Part shown: piece by piece, positions 52,937-63,987 of the stretch
How positions within the stretch are numbered: the stretch's first letter is position 1
Layout: each line of letters starts with the position of its first letter
DNA from: Plantago ovata
Taxonomy: Eukaryota; Streptophyta; Magnoliopsida; Lamiales; Plantaginaceae
DNA length: 64,000 nucleotides
Assembly (NCBI GenBank): GCA_028274465.1
Contig: CM051458.1
Location: 34,484,692 to 34,548,691 of the forward strand
Reading direction: 5' to 3'
Translations under genes and position numbers: made by a program
Notes under the pieces: generated by a model
What the model was told of the DNA's origin: nothing
What the model saw: the letters and a program-made list of their open reading frames with translations, nothing else
Database searches by the model: none

Positions 52937-55245
52937 TCATGCGGGATCAATTTCGCATCGGGTACTAGACTTCCCCGTCCAAGTGCTCTTCAAAGCACCA
53001 AGTCCCTGCACATCTTGACGAACATAAAGAGGACCAAAGAATCCTACAAGTTCGTTAGTATCAACATAAGCAAATGAATTAACTATGGCTCGCAACGTAT
53101 GTTGCTTGCCATTTACCTCGAAGCTACATGTACGACGGTACATGTCTATCACCATATGTACTTTGTTGATGAAGGCTCTACCCAAAAGAACCACATCCTT
53201 GAGCTTTGCGGAGGATGTAGGCATGACGATGAAGTTCGTCTTGACCTCTACACCGGCGACTCTTACCAGTAGATTCTCGATCACACCCAATGTCTTCTTC
53301 ATAGACCCATCCGCCAATTGCACCATGCACTTCATTGGTCTTAAGACAGACAAACCTGACTCTTCGTACACGTTCAAAGGTATGACATTCACACCCGCTC
53401 CCATGTCTAGAGTTGCCACTATTCCATCCTTCTTACCCAAGCCGATTTCCACATCAAAGCTCTCTTGGATAGACACTACCACCATATCCACCAACTCATC
53501 CTCAGACGATGAGTTTTCATTCACTTCTTCCACTATCGCATCAGATTGTGCGACCACTTTCTCTTCCACAACTACCTTAGGAGTCTCAAGCTCCTCACTC
53601 ACTTTGCAAGTTTCAGTTATCTTGCAACTTGGCACCTCAACTAGTGCATTGTCTCTCACAACCGTGATCTCCACGGGCAAATCAGTCACCACGGTTATGG
53701 CCATAGCCTTCTCCGTGTTTCCGGGAAACGTCCCTTGCTCTCGACTAGCCCCCCGATCTATCAGCTCTTGCAACTTCTTATGAAGGTTGCTACTACTAGC
53801 CTCAAGCTTCTCAAACCGCTGATTATTAGTAGCTTCATTACGATAGTAATGCTCCATAAACTTATTTGTTTTCAACACAAGATCGTTGAGAGAAGAGACA
53901 AGAGGTGAAGGAAGCACCCCTCCACCTTGTGGTCCCGAACTAGCAACCTGAGGCGGAGGTGTAGGATTAGAAGGCGGTGCTCCTTCATACCAATTGTTCC
54001 CATAGCTGAGACGACTTCTATCTTGATTAGGCCCATAGGCATTTTGATCCGGGTTATGAAGATAACCACGGTTGCCTTGATTCTGGTACCCACCTCGAGG
54101 TCCACGATTTTGTGGCCTCACATTGCCATAACCTTGCCCGTAGTTCACATCTCCAACTACTTGCTCTCCCTCTCAGCAGCATATACTTCTTGACGGACAT
54201 CGTTCGTGATATATTGCTCTCGAGCAAATTCAGAACGGCATAAGTAGGCCGGGTGCCCATAGTTCTTGCACACACCACAAACTTCCGTAGAAGGAGAAGG
54301 AATGCTTTGCCTCAAAGCTTGCTTCACTTCATGGGCGAACCCATCGAAGGCATTTTGTTCCACTACTACCTTGGCCTCACCTCTTTGCTCCTTTTGGAGC
54401 ACACGAGCCCTCACATTCCGGTTTTGGGAATTCCGGTACATCATGTCCAGCTTCACTTGGGCCTGAGAAGGAAGCAACTCCCCCATACTACCTCCACAAA
54501 TACTATCCACTTGAGATTGAATCTCAGGATGTAAACCATTGTAAAAGAATTGGAGAAGCTGACCTTTATCATACCCGTTATGTGGGCATCGATGATGCAA
54601 CCCCATGAAACGATCATAGGCCTCGTGGAAAGGCTCATCGTACCTCTACTCGAAGGAGCTAATTTGGCTCTTCATAGCCATTGTCTTGGAGGCGGGGTAG
54701 TAACGCTCCATGAACTTATCAAAACATAGATCCCATGTTGTCAAAGACCCGGCCTCCAAAGTATTGAGCCAAGCCTTTGCACGATCGCCTAGCCCCATAG
54801 AAAAGACCTTCATGCGGAGATCATCATCCGTAACACCAGCTCCTGGTCGCCCAAGATGGAGAACAAAGTTCTCGAGCTCATTCAAGTACCCTATCACGTC
54901 CTCATTAGCCATCCCATAGAATTTGGGTAGTTGTTGGAACATGTGATTCTTGATCTCCAAGTTCCTTGTGGCATCATTGAGGACAATTGCTGGTCCTCTA
55001 GCCCCAACCGTAGGCTTAGTAAGTGTACGTATGGGCCTCTCCGCCATTTCACCTTCCAAGTAAACAGATTCAAGAATTGGCTCCAAAAGATAAGAAGATG
55101 ACTCTTCCCGAATACCAGAAGTGGAATCTCTAGATGCTACTCCTTCAAACTTGAGATTCAAATTCCTCCTTCTCCTTTGAAACAAACGATCGATCTCGTC
55201 TACAAAAGGTTCAATAATAGGTCCACCCGTTCGGGTTCTAGGCAT
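52937..55245 (-). pseudogene. Athila gag and aspartic protease, interrupted
   Basis: ATG 55245 (MPRTRTGG) opens gag: NHMFQQLPKFYGMANEDVIGYLNELENF, FSMGLGDRAKAWLNTLEAGSLTTWDL, FMERYYPASKT. A TAG at 54646-54648 is in phase with EAYDRFMGLHHRCPHNGYDKGQLLQFFYNGL. A second TAG at 54157-54159, plus a one-base shift, precedes NYGQGYGNVRPQ. A zinc-finger-like CGVCKNYGHPAYLC lies at about 54280. The last part is Pro/Gln/Asn-rich, then protease with DMGAGVNVIP (where the family has D-L/T-G-A) and VVLLGRAFI. It ends at 52937 without any RT. The two TAG codons replace positions where relatives have Gln (family recollection). Confidence 0.88.
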
Positions 55246-55367
55246 GCACTCACCTGAAATACAAGATAGTGAGTATCTCAAGCAAAAAGAAACAAAAACA
55301 GAAATGAGACAAAGAAGAGATGTTGGCTAAAAAAACCAAAACAAAAACACCAACCAAAGGAGTTAAG

Positions 55368-55385
55368 TCCCCGGCAACGGCGCCA
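55368..55385 (-). other. Athila primer-binding site (tRNA-Asp type)
   Basis: The minus strand reads TGGCGCCGTTGCCGGGGA, complementary to the 3' end of plant tRNA-Asp(GTC), three bases from the 5' LTR. Confidence 0.92.
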
Positions 55386-55388
55386 AAT

Positions 55389-56790
55389 TGATGATGTCGT
55401 TTTTCACCAATTAAATTTGTTTAAAAGCCTAAGAACACTTATCACTACACAAACTAGAGTGCAATGGCAAGTTGTCCCCGAGTGTCGTTCTCTCGGGACC
55501 TAACGTGGCTTTGCTTGAGGTTTTTGCTAGTAATTTCAGTCAACGAGTTCAAATGTTTATAGAATCGTTTCCTTTGAACAAAGCAACGAGAAATCAGATT
55601 GTTGTAATGAAGTTTGGAAAACGGTTGGTGGTAGAAATCAAATACACATGCATGGGTTACGAATATGCTCACAAGTTCAGTGCGTAAAACCTTCGATCAA
55701 GTCTGCTGAGCAACTCGTCTAGGTAACTTTAAGACACACATCATAAAAGACCACTATCAATACTTTAGAGATGCTTGTCACCAACACCATTTATCTAGCA
55801 TGCTGCAAATCTCTAACATACAATCCTATAGCTTTCATTGACCAAGAGTTTGTCACTATACTCAATTCGAATATATTTTATAGGCAACTAAGAATCATAT
55901 GAAGGAATTTGCAGCAAGATTGAATCACAATCTCATGTAAGCATAAACATAACCCATAGCATGCATATTCTACATTCTACCACCAACACAAAAGATTTAG
56001 CTACTCATATTCATCAACATAGACATCAATTCATATGAATAATAATCAGAATACATCATATCAAACTACAAGACAAGAGAGTGATACAAGTTACCACCAA
56101 AGCTGTCACTAATCGGTGGAAATCAACGAAAACCTCTCCGTAGATGATTACAAAGGATGAATTCCAATCAAAACCTTGAATCCCAAGCTAAAATACAAAG
56201 TAATCTGAGTTTTCTCTGAGTTTTGGGGCTTAGGACCTCTCCAAAACGAAGTTACAGTTCAAAAAGATCTTCAAAAAATGACCAAAGATCAGATCTAAGA
56301 AGGAAAATCCGAAAACGTAACCGCTGCCAAGCGGACCACTTGGAGAATCCAAGCGGAGCGCTTGGCAAGCGAAGCACTTTGGCACTCCAAGCGCTTCACT
56401 TGGCTTCTGTGCCAAAGCTCCTGGAAAATGAAGCAGAGCGCTTCACTATTCCAGGCGCTTAGCTTGGCTCCTGGCAGATTTTTGTCTTCAAACTCAATCT
56501 TTTTGCCCTCGCATGGCCCTCGGGTGCCTTGGAATCATCCTTATCGATGCTTATTGATGCTCAAACACTTACGAACAAGCCACGGAGATTGGGGAACTTC
56601 AACGGGGCCATCTTTTCCATCAAAAAGGCTCGTTTTTAGCTCCAAAAATGCCGTTTCGTACCTAAGTGCCTGAAAATGCAGAAAACACAAAACGTGACAC
56701 TATTCTACAAAACTAACCAAAAAACAAGGCTAGAAGATAGCAAAAGAAGGTAAAAAAGACAAGATGAACGCGTCAAAAATACGTTCATCA
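55389..56790 (-). repeat. Athila 5' LTR
   Basis: 1402 bp. It holds palindrome cluster 4 (56327-56467), in which four CpG positions intact in the 3' LTR are changed to CA. Confidence 0.95.
56327..56467. repeat. Palindrome cluster 4 (5' LTR)
   Basis: Same 4+2 layout as cluster 1, with four G-to-A changes at CpG positions (for example CCGCTT to CCACTT). Confidence 0.9.
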
Positions 56791-56795
56791 CGGTC

Positions 56796-57075
56796 ATCCT
56801 GGCTTCTAGGCTTATGACCGTCATCCCTAAAATGGGCATTCAGGCTCTTAGCTATCATGTCGGGGCCTCTAGGCTTAATCAGCCGTCATCCCCATGAAAT
56901 TTGGCTTGTAGGCTTAGTCAGCCGTCATCCCCATGAAGTTGGGCCTCTAGGCTTAATCAGCCGTCATCCCCATGAAGTTGGGCTTCTAGGCTTAATAAGT
57001 CGTCATGACCATGAAGTTGGGCCTCTAGGCTTAATCAGCCGTCATCCCAAAGACGTAGATCCGCGGACGAAGAAG
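56796..57075 (+). repeat. Minisatellite of Tat 2, right part
   Basis: Units of about 39 bp: GGGCCTCTAGGCTTAATCAG, CCGTCATCCCCATGAAGTT. Five or six copies; the last ends near AAGACGTAG. It occupies the same relative position as the 93-bp repeats of Tat 1. Confidence 0.9.
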
Positions 57076-57718
57076 AGAAATGGGCCTGTAGGCTTAAAAT
57101 CTAACATGTCAGAGGGTAGTGTAGTGCTGCTAATGCTAGAATGATGTCGTGCAAATGATGCAATGCAATAAATTAAAGACACAAGACACTTTTTAAAAGA
57201 CGAAGCTCGGGCTTTTTATTTATTTTTTCAAAAAGACACAATTATAAATGATGCGGATGTATGTCGTGAATGCATGCTAATGCAGTACCTTCGGAGATGA
57301 TTCTCAATGCAAGGTGGGTCCGGTAGTCGTTGATGAAGTTCCGAAGATCGATGACGAAGTTCCGGTAGTTGAGTTGTCCGTGAGTAGATCTTTTGTGAAT
57401 TGTGTCCTTGACACTATATTTGTAGGTAATATCCTTCTCCTTTATGAGGTAGAAGATACGAATCTTTTTCATCTTTTCGAATTTGATCGTATCGACACGT
57501 GTCGAAAGGGCGTCTTTTGAGATCTACATCAAATAATGACTTTGGATTTTGCCAAGATCAAGTGAGTAGTAACTGTTGGATGGTTTAATAATAAATGGAA
57601 GGGATTAATTCGAATTAAATGGCACGAATCACATGACACGCTTTTATCGGACAAGCTTCCTCCACTAGGCGCCTCTTCAGGGAACTGTCGCTTCAACTTC
57701 TTTTCAATCTTTTCCCTC
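57076..57718. other. Upstream region of the Tat 2 antisense gene
   Basis: No coding frame. It corresponds in position to 16946-17310 of Tat 1. Confidence 0.5.
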
Positions 57719-57726
57719 TATAAATA
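57719..57726 (+). promoter_or_regulatory. TATA box of the Tat 2 antisense gene
   Basis: TATAAATA in TTCCCTCTATAAATACTACT. A 5' leader intron probably runs 57894-58288 (CAA|GTAAGT..GTCGTAG|G), ending one base before the ATG exactly as in Tat 1. Confidence 0.65.
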
Positions 57727-58289
57727 CTACTTGGTAGCCTTTCAACTACTTCCTTTATCAAATCCTCGAATCCTCAAAAGAGATAAACATCTTCCCTTTT
57801 ATCCTCCAAAACAAAATCGTCGTTGATCTAAAAAATGGCCCCATTACTGCTGTTCTTGTCCAAAATCTGACTTCTCCACAGCTGGATTCTCAAGTAAGTT
57901 GTCAAACTTCTCCTTGGTTTTACTTGCTTCTATCTAATTATGCATCTTTTTTTATGCACGTCACTAGATCTGCAGTGAATGGGTTTCCTTTCTGATAAAC
58001 AACTCGGTTGAAAATGCTTTTCTAGATTTCAAAACTTTTTGTCCTTTCAAAGTTTCTTTTGGCTGAACCTAAACTGTGTAACTCCAAGTTTTCAAAACTT
58101 TGACATTGGTTTTTCTCTCCTTTGATAAACTTTCTTCAAGCCGAATTTCCCATATGCCTCCAAAACGCAACGCTAGCCTAGGGGTACCTCGAGTTTTCTA
58201 GCCTAAGGTTTTTGGGTTTTTTGGAAGAATCCTCTTTTTTCTTTTCTCCTTTTTTCACACCTTTTCCTCGATTTTTCTTTTGTCGTAGG

Positions 58290-61200
58290 ATGTCCTAAGA
58301 TTACGAGAGCGATGGTTACTCAATTCCTCTTTCCAATTTTCTTTCTTCTGAAAGCAGTCCCCAAGCTGCTAGTCCAAATTCCACTCGTAGCGGTTCCTTA
58401 GCCGCTAGTCCTAATTCTTCTCATAGCAATTCCCAAGTTGCTAGTCCTAATTCTCCTCAAAATACTTCTGAAGACGAATACCATTCTTCAGTATACCATC
58501 ATCCTCTTGTTTCTCCTTTAGGCCCTCTCGCTCCTCCTCCTGCAAAATCCTTCGAGAGCTACAAGTTCAAATACAACCGACCCCTTTATGAAATCCATAT
58601 TTATGACAACTCTGGCGAACTTAACCCGGATGGTCTCATCCCCACTACTCCTTCTTCCCTTAAGGAATCTGACATACCATATCTTAGGGAGTCATATGAT
58701 ATTCCAGACTACCTAGAAATCATCATCCCGGGTCCAATGACTCGTTCTACAACTGCCCTGAATCCTGCATCTCCGTTTTCACCAAATCTCTAGAACTGGT
58801 AGTGAGGCTTCCTTATTCTCAACTCTTCTGGGAATTTTCCGAATTCCTTGGGTTTTCTATCCTCCAACTAACTCCTTTGGCTATAAGTTTTTTGGTTTCC
58901 TTTGGGGTTTTCATGAAGAAACTTGGTATCAAACCCTTCTTTTCCAACTTTTGCTTCATCATTTCTCCAAGATTCTCCAAAGCTCTCAAACACATGATCC
59001 AATTCAACCTTAACCATGGTTTAAGTGGCTCGGGAGTGTTTTTTTCGTTCGGCACAAACCTCCGGGCGTTTCCTTTTGCCCTTTCCCTGATAACTTCCGG
59101 ACGAGTTTATTTAAAGGCGTCCTCCAAGAATACTCTGTACCTTACCCAAACAGGTACAACAACTTTCTTCAACGAACAAAATACTCTGGACCTTATCCTT
59201 TCTTGGCTTTGGTTTCTCCTCCTTTGTCGAATCTGGCTAGGCTGAGCCCTAAAGTTGATCCCGATTTCTCCGAGGACTTTGGTAATAAGCTTTTTCGAAA
59301 AATCTCGCGTATATCATCCGTATTGAATTACGTACTTGCAGCTTGAGTTGAACTTTTACTTACTTGTTTCGTGACTTGGTTTGCAGATTTCTGGCTTGAC
59401 AAGAATATGTCTGACTTAAGGAAGGCTCGCATGCAGTCAATTCGGGCTGCTTCTTCCGCGGCTTCTGGCCAGAGGGCTAGGTTCCCTCTCCGTACGCTGA
59501 TTTATACTCCGTCGTGATGCTCCGGCTTCCTCAGATGCTAGAATTTCCACCGTCACCTCCCTTACTAGCGCAATCGGATCTACTAACGTCCTGGCCCCTT
59601 ATCCACAGGCGGGTGGTGAAGGTTTCTTTTCTCCCTCTCCTGTCGTGGTGGACTTGGGTGTTCACGAGAAACATCCCCCGCTACGGCTAGAAGAATACGG
59701 GCATACTCCGGATTGATCTCGACGCGTGGCTTCTTCATCCCATCATCTTCCAAGATCTCTTTCTCATGGGATTCGTGTGTTTCGTGGAACTTCTCCACCA
59801 GCTCCCAGTCAGTTCGAAGAGATTGTGGATGGGGACCCTGTTTCCTCCGGTCTTCCGGCTTCTCCATCTCTTGGGATTGTTGTATCTCTTGGAGGTCCCC
59901 GGACGTTCGTGGTTGAGCCGGAAGAGATTGGGTGTCCTTTCCCGTCAGAAATCAGTAGCCGCTCCTCACCTGGGTCGCAGAACCGTGGTGGTGGTGATGT
60001 GGAGATGGGTGTTGCTTCTGGAATAGTTTCTTCCCCATCTCTGCACGACCATTTTCAAGAGAGAGTTCCTTCACTAAGTGGGGGGATTTTATCGGGTCTG
60101 GCCTTTTCTTCTGCTACCCTTCCACCATTTGTTGCTGAGGTAGCTCATTCCGCCCCGATGGCGGGGATTGCTGGTCCTTCTATCCATGCGGATCTTCCCG
60201 TTTCTATTCCTTCCGGTCTAAAAAGGAAGCGCATCGATACCGACCTCGATGTGAATGAGCTGACTGCGTCTATGCGAGAGCTTCGGCGATAAGGTATGAA
60301 CTCCTTTTACTTGGCACATGTTTTTTCCTTTCTGCCTTCTTCTTTGTGCATGTCTCTAACCTCAATTATTATTTTTGGCAGTTCTTCGCTGTTTTGGGTG
60401 TCGCTCGGTTGGCTACTTCTGTCGATTCTGATGCCGAGGCTAAAAGTCTTCGTCTGGTGGCTGAGCATCCACACTTAACTGCTCGCGTTGCTGAATTAGA
60501 GGAGGTTGCCTTGCTTCCTTCTCTACGTGAGGAAATGTCCAAGGCACAAGCTGAACTGGCTTCGCTTAGGGCCAGGGATGATGAAGCTGAAAGGCATAGG
60601 GCGGAGATCGCTTCGCTTCAGGAGGCTATGTCTGAAAAAACTTCTGATTTGGACTCCACTCGGTCGAGAATCAAAGCTTTCGAGGAGGCTGAACGGTGTA
60701 ACATGGAGATGCTCCTTTACTTTCGGCGGGCCCTAATCTATGTCATGTCTAGAAGCCGGCACGAAGCGGTGGAGGACTTCCTTCGTGGGCCATCTTACGA
60801 GTTTCAGAGGTCTCTGGAGTATGATGCTGCTCGCCAGGTGGGTTTTGACAATGTTGTGGATCAACTGACTGCCTTCAGGGTTGTCTCTCCAGAGTTGGAC
60901 TTGGCGGCCAATGTCATCGAACCTTGGAAGCTTGGAAGTGGAGAGGTTGATACTCGGGGACCCAATGTTCCTGATGACGTCTTGGCCAGGGATGAGTTTG
61001 TTGCTTGTGTGGCTTCGGAGATAGAGCGCTTCCGGTTCGAGAATGGAGGTCCTCGCCTTCCCGGGTGGTTTGCGGAGGCCTTAGGGTACTGCTAATTGTC
61101 CCCTTTTGAAGCAAACTTGGAGTTTAACTGGAAATGGTTAGAAATTCCCCTTCCTCTTGTTGGGCCCGGATCTCTTTGCGGAGATGCATGGCTGAGAAAT

Positions 61201-61420
61201 GTCTAGCTTGGAATGAGAATCGGGGTGCTTCCTCGCCGGGACCTTCTTCAAGTAGTATGGGTCGTTCGCACCTTGTTCCTCCTTTTCCGGCTCAAAACTA
61301 TTTGGCTTTGAACTGGTACGGTCGTCGGGATACTCCTCCGCAGTCTCAAGTTCCTGGTTCTTCAGATGCCCCTCCTTCGGATGATCAAGGGCGTAATTCT
61401 GAAGCTTTGCCTCCTCCTTA
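58290..61420 (+). pseudogene. Tat 2 antisense gene, homologous to the Tat 1 gene, inactive
   Basis: ATG 58290 is followed by TAA at codon 3; the frame then continues with Ser/Pro repeats (AASPNSTRSG, AASPNSSHSN, VASPNSPQN), SFESYKFKYNRPLYE and PDYLEIIIPGP. A one-base loss near 58736 shifts it to YNCPE..LELVVRLPYSQLFWEFSEFLGF..PLAISFLVSFGVFMKKLGI (PF04195-like, from 58745). Introns 59282-59396 and 60294-60381 match the Tat 1 intron positions. Exon 3 (60382 on) has the coiled coil, FLRGPSYEFQRSLEYDAARQVGFD and GGPRLPGWFAEALGYC, then a TAA where Tat 1 continues. Exon 2 is Ser/Pro-rich and has further shifts. It was evidently a protein-coding gene, now decayed. Confidence 0.8.
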
Positions 61421-61798
61421 GTTTTTTATCGTAGTATCCTTCCCTTTTCGCCGGGGTATGCCCCGTGTAGCTTGTATTTTTTTCTTTTGGATACTTTTTT
61501 GCTAGTTTTCTTTCTAGCATCTATAATATATAGTTTTTTTTCAAGTAATATTTTCCCTTATTATTTGTTTTACTTCCTTCCGGAGTGATCTTCAATATTT
61601 GTTTTTCCCCTTTCTTTAGTCAGAGTAACTAATTCGGAGTCTTCATTACAAATAGATAGATAGAAAATGGTGGACTTACTTCATGGCCACAAATGTGTAT
61701 GCCTGTCGTAGGTTTTCACACTTTTCTTATAAATTTCTAAGTCTTTATCTTCTCCGGGTGACGTAGCCTTCTTCCTTTGGCGAGAGGCTTTCCAGCCT
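61421..61798. other. 3' flank of the antisense gene and deletion junction of Tat 2
   Basis: A CGGGG-TATG-CCCCG hairpin (61452-61465) lies about 30 bp after the last frame, followed by TGTAGCTTGTATTTT. The rest is T-rich. Pol is expected at this spot by comparison with Tat 1 but is absent. Confidence 0.6.
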
Positions 61799-62335
61799 TT
61801 ACTCCCGTTCTCTTGGGTAGTAGCTTCTGAACCTGCGCTTCTTTTCTATAGTGAGCCTTGGTATCGACATAGACTTGAGTGATGTGGAGTAACAAGCCCA
61901 TGTTTCTTTTCTGTTTCCAATTTTTTCTCCTGTTCCACTGAGTGTAGGAAACTTGATCCTGTTGTGCAGCGTAGATGATACTGCCTTGAAGACTCTAAGG
62001 GCTGGTCTTCCTAAGATCGCATTATAATCAAAGTCGATATCCACCACCATGAACCTGATTGTTCTTCTGATTATGTTCGGGTGCCTTCCCATGGAAACAT
62101 GTAGGTCAATGGTTCCTACCGTCACGATTTCCTTTCCTCTGAATCGTACTAGTGAACTGGCTTCTCTCACAATCTGGCTCATACTGCCTTTCATCTGTTC
62201 CAATGCACTTAGGAGGATCACATTGGTTGAGCTGCCTGTGTCCACTAGGAATCTCTTGACGCGTGAGATTCCTATGTCTAGTTCAAATACCAAGGGTACA
62301 TCTGGCTCCTCGATTCCAGTGAAGCTGAAGCTCCT
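61799..62335 (-). pseudogene. Tat 2 aspartic protease
   Basis: The frame follows directly, in phase, after a TAG at 62336-62338. It has EEPDVPLVFELDIG, VKRFLVDTGSSTNVI (active-site DTG), FMVVDIDFDYNAILGRPALRVF and IKFPTLSGTGEKIGN, the same order as Tat 1 protease. It ends at 61799 with no RT following. Confidence 0.85.
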
Positions 62336-63987
62336 CTAGGGCACTTCGCTATCATCAAAGGTGATTGGGTTCATTCCTTTGGCATCCGGATCCTCATATA
62401 GTGCTCCGGCTATCATGACATGGTACATGGTGTTGGCTCTTTCGACGTCGCACGATCCTCCTGCTGGTCCTCCTGATATCATATACACTGTTCCTCTTCG
62501 GGGGTGGCAGTTTGCTTCCCTTCTCCGGGTCTCATACTGGTTCTTAGGATGTCTTTCTATGGTAGGTGGAAGCCATCTTCTGCGCCTTCTTGGTGGTGGT
62601 GCGGCTTCGTTTCCACCAATGTAACTCCTCCAAGTTTTGCCAGATCGTCCAGGGGTTGGCACTTGTACAAACTCGTGTAGGTGTCCCTTCTTCAACATGA
62701 TCTCTATCTCTGTGCTCAATTCGATACAATATTCTGTATCATGACCCCATAACTCGTGGAAGTAACAATAGTAGCCTGGTTCTGATCTTGAATTCTGCCC
62801 CAATGCGTCGGTTGGCCATTTAATCCTGAGATTTCTCCTCTCTATCTCCTTGAGGATTTCCACTTTCCAACTACACAAGGGCGTGTATTCTTGGAATCGT
62901 GTTGGGTATGGTTTGAGTGAGGTCCTTCTCATCATGTTTCTGGCCCCTCTTCTTTCATGTGGATCTCTTCTTGCCCTTCGAATAGCTTGTTCCCTTGCTA
63001 TCATTTCTATATGTGGGATTCTCTCCGATCTTGCTGGCTCATCATTTCTATGATATCGACTCACATTTTGCTTTCTTCTGGCTCTCTTTGTGATCCAGAA
63101 TGCTGTGAGGATGCCATTATAGTCCTGTTCAGACTCTACATCTTGTCGATGGTCCCTTATCCACTGTTTCAAGTGTGCATTGATAGTATTCCTACAAAGA
63201 TACCTCAAGCGGTAAATTATATCATGATCCTCCAGCAATCTGGCCACTCGGTTGAATCTTGAGCAGAAAGCCAATTTATCCTCCTCTTGATACTGGACTA
63301 CATCTTCCAGGCTCTTCAAGGGTAGTGCCCCTTGAATGGTTCCACTAAATTGGTAGATGAAGCATAATCTCATCTCCCAAAAACTCATGACCCCTCTGTT
63401 AGGCAATGTATCCCACCATGCTAGGGCTTCTTCCATTAGGGTGTTGCGAAATGCGTGCCTGCAAGGAATATTTTGGCTCCTAGCTTTTGTGGAAAACAGG
63501 TCAACATGCTCCCTTGGATCTCCCTGCCCATAATAAGGCCTAAGAACATCTTCCACCATTGGCACTACGTGGTCCTCTGCTTGTTCCAACCTTTGTGATC
63601 GAATCGCCTCCTTAGTGCTCCGGATTGCCCCTTGCAACTCAGTGATTATGTGGCTTAATCTTCACACTGTCCTAGGAGCAGCTGTGGATCTTCGGTCTCC
63701 TCTGGTTGGCCTTCACTAGGATATCCCTCTAGCTCCATGTCTTCATCATTCATTGGATCTTCCTCGCTTATAACCTGAAACTGGTTCGCTTCCTCTTTCT
63801 GGTCTCCCTCTTCTTCGCTAAAGAATCTTAAGTGTACTCTAAGCATTCTACCGTCGGGTTGCGTCTCCGGATGCATCATGCACGCCATTCCGGTGTTAGC
63901 ATCGGCCAGGGTGTTGGAAAGGTGTATGTTGTAGTCAACTGGATGTGGTATTTGGGTTTCTTGGATCTGGTTTTCTTGGTTTGACAA
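62336..63987 (-). pseudogene. Tat 2 gag
   Basis: The N-terminal frame (63655-63987) starts MSNQENQIQ and is acidic near its end (SEEDPMNDEDMELEG). The main frame (62336-63637) overlaps upstream through a phase change near 63655. It has the Gag capsid block YYGQGDPREHVDLF..FRNTLMEEALAWWDTLPNRGVMSF..FIYQFSGT, an Arg-rich region, a zinc-finger-like CYFHELWGHDTEYC and the Tat block VYMISGGPAGGS..ITFDDSEVP before TAG 62336-62338. Tat 1 has no stop at the equivalent place (DDSEIPNQ). The 5' LTR is outside the window. Confidence 0.85.

Larger units (their letters stand above)
47550..56790 (-). mobile_element. Athila-lineage Ty3/Gypsy element without pol
   Basis: LTRs of 1403 bp (47550-48952) and 1402 bp (55389-56790) run TGATGRTGTCG..ACGTTCATCA on the plus strand; TSD CGGTC. 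Sense is minus. The order is 5' LTR, tRNA-Asp-type primer site, gag and protease (52937-55245), palindrome cluster, Athila ORF2 (50941-51903), palindrome cluster, non-coding 3' region, PPT, 3' LTR. RT, RNase H and integrase are missing. By eye the LTRs differ by about 16 substitutions and one 1-bp indel. It would depend on a relative for Pol. Confidence 0.93.
47430..63987 (-). mobile_element. Second Tat-lineage element (Tat 2), rearranged, interrupted by Athila
   Basis: It shares with Tat 1 the layout of repeats, TATA, spliced antisense gene, then gag/protease on the minus strand. No RT, RNase H or integrase lies between the antisense gene (ends about 61420) and protease (61799), so pol is deleted. 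No LTR is visible: the left end abuts the LINE at about 47385-47430 and the right end is beyond the window. The Athila insertion (47550-56790) falls in its minisatellite. Confidence 0.8.
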
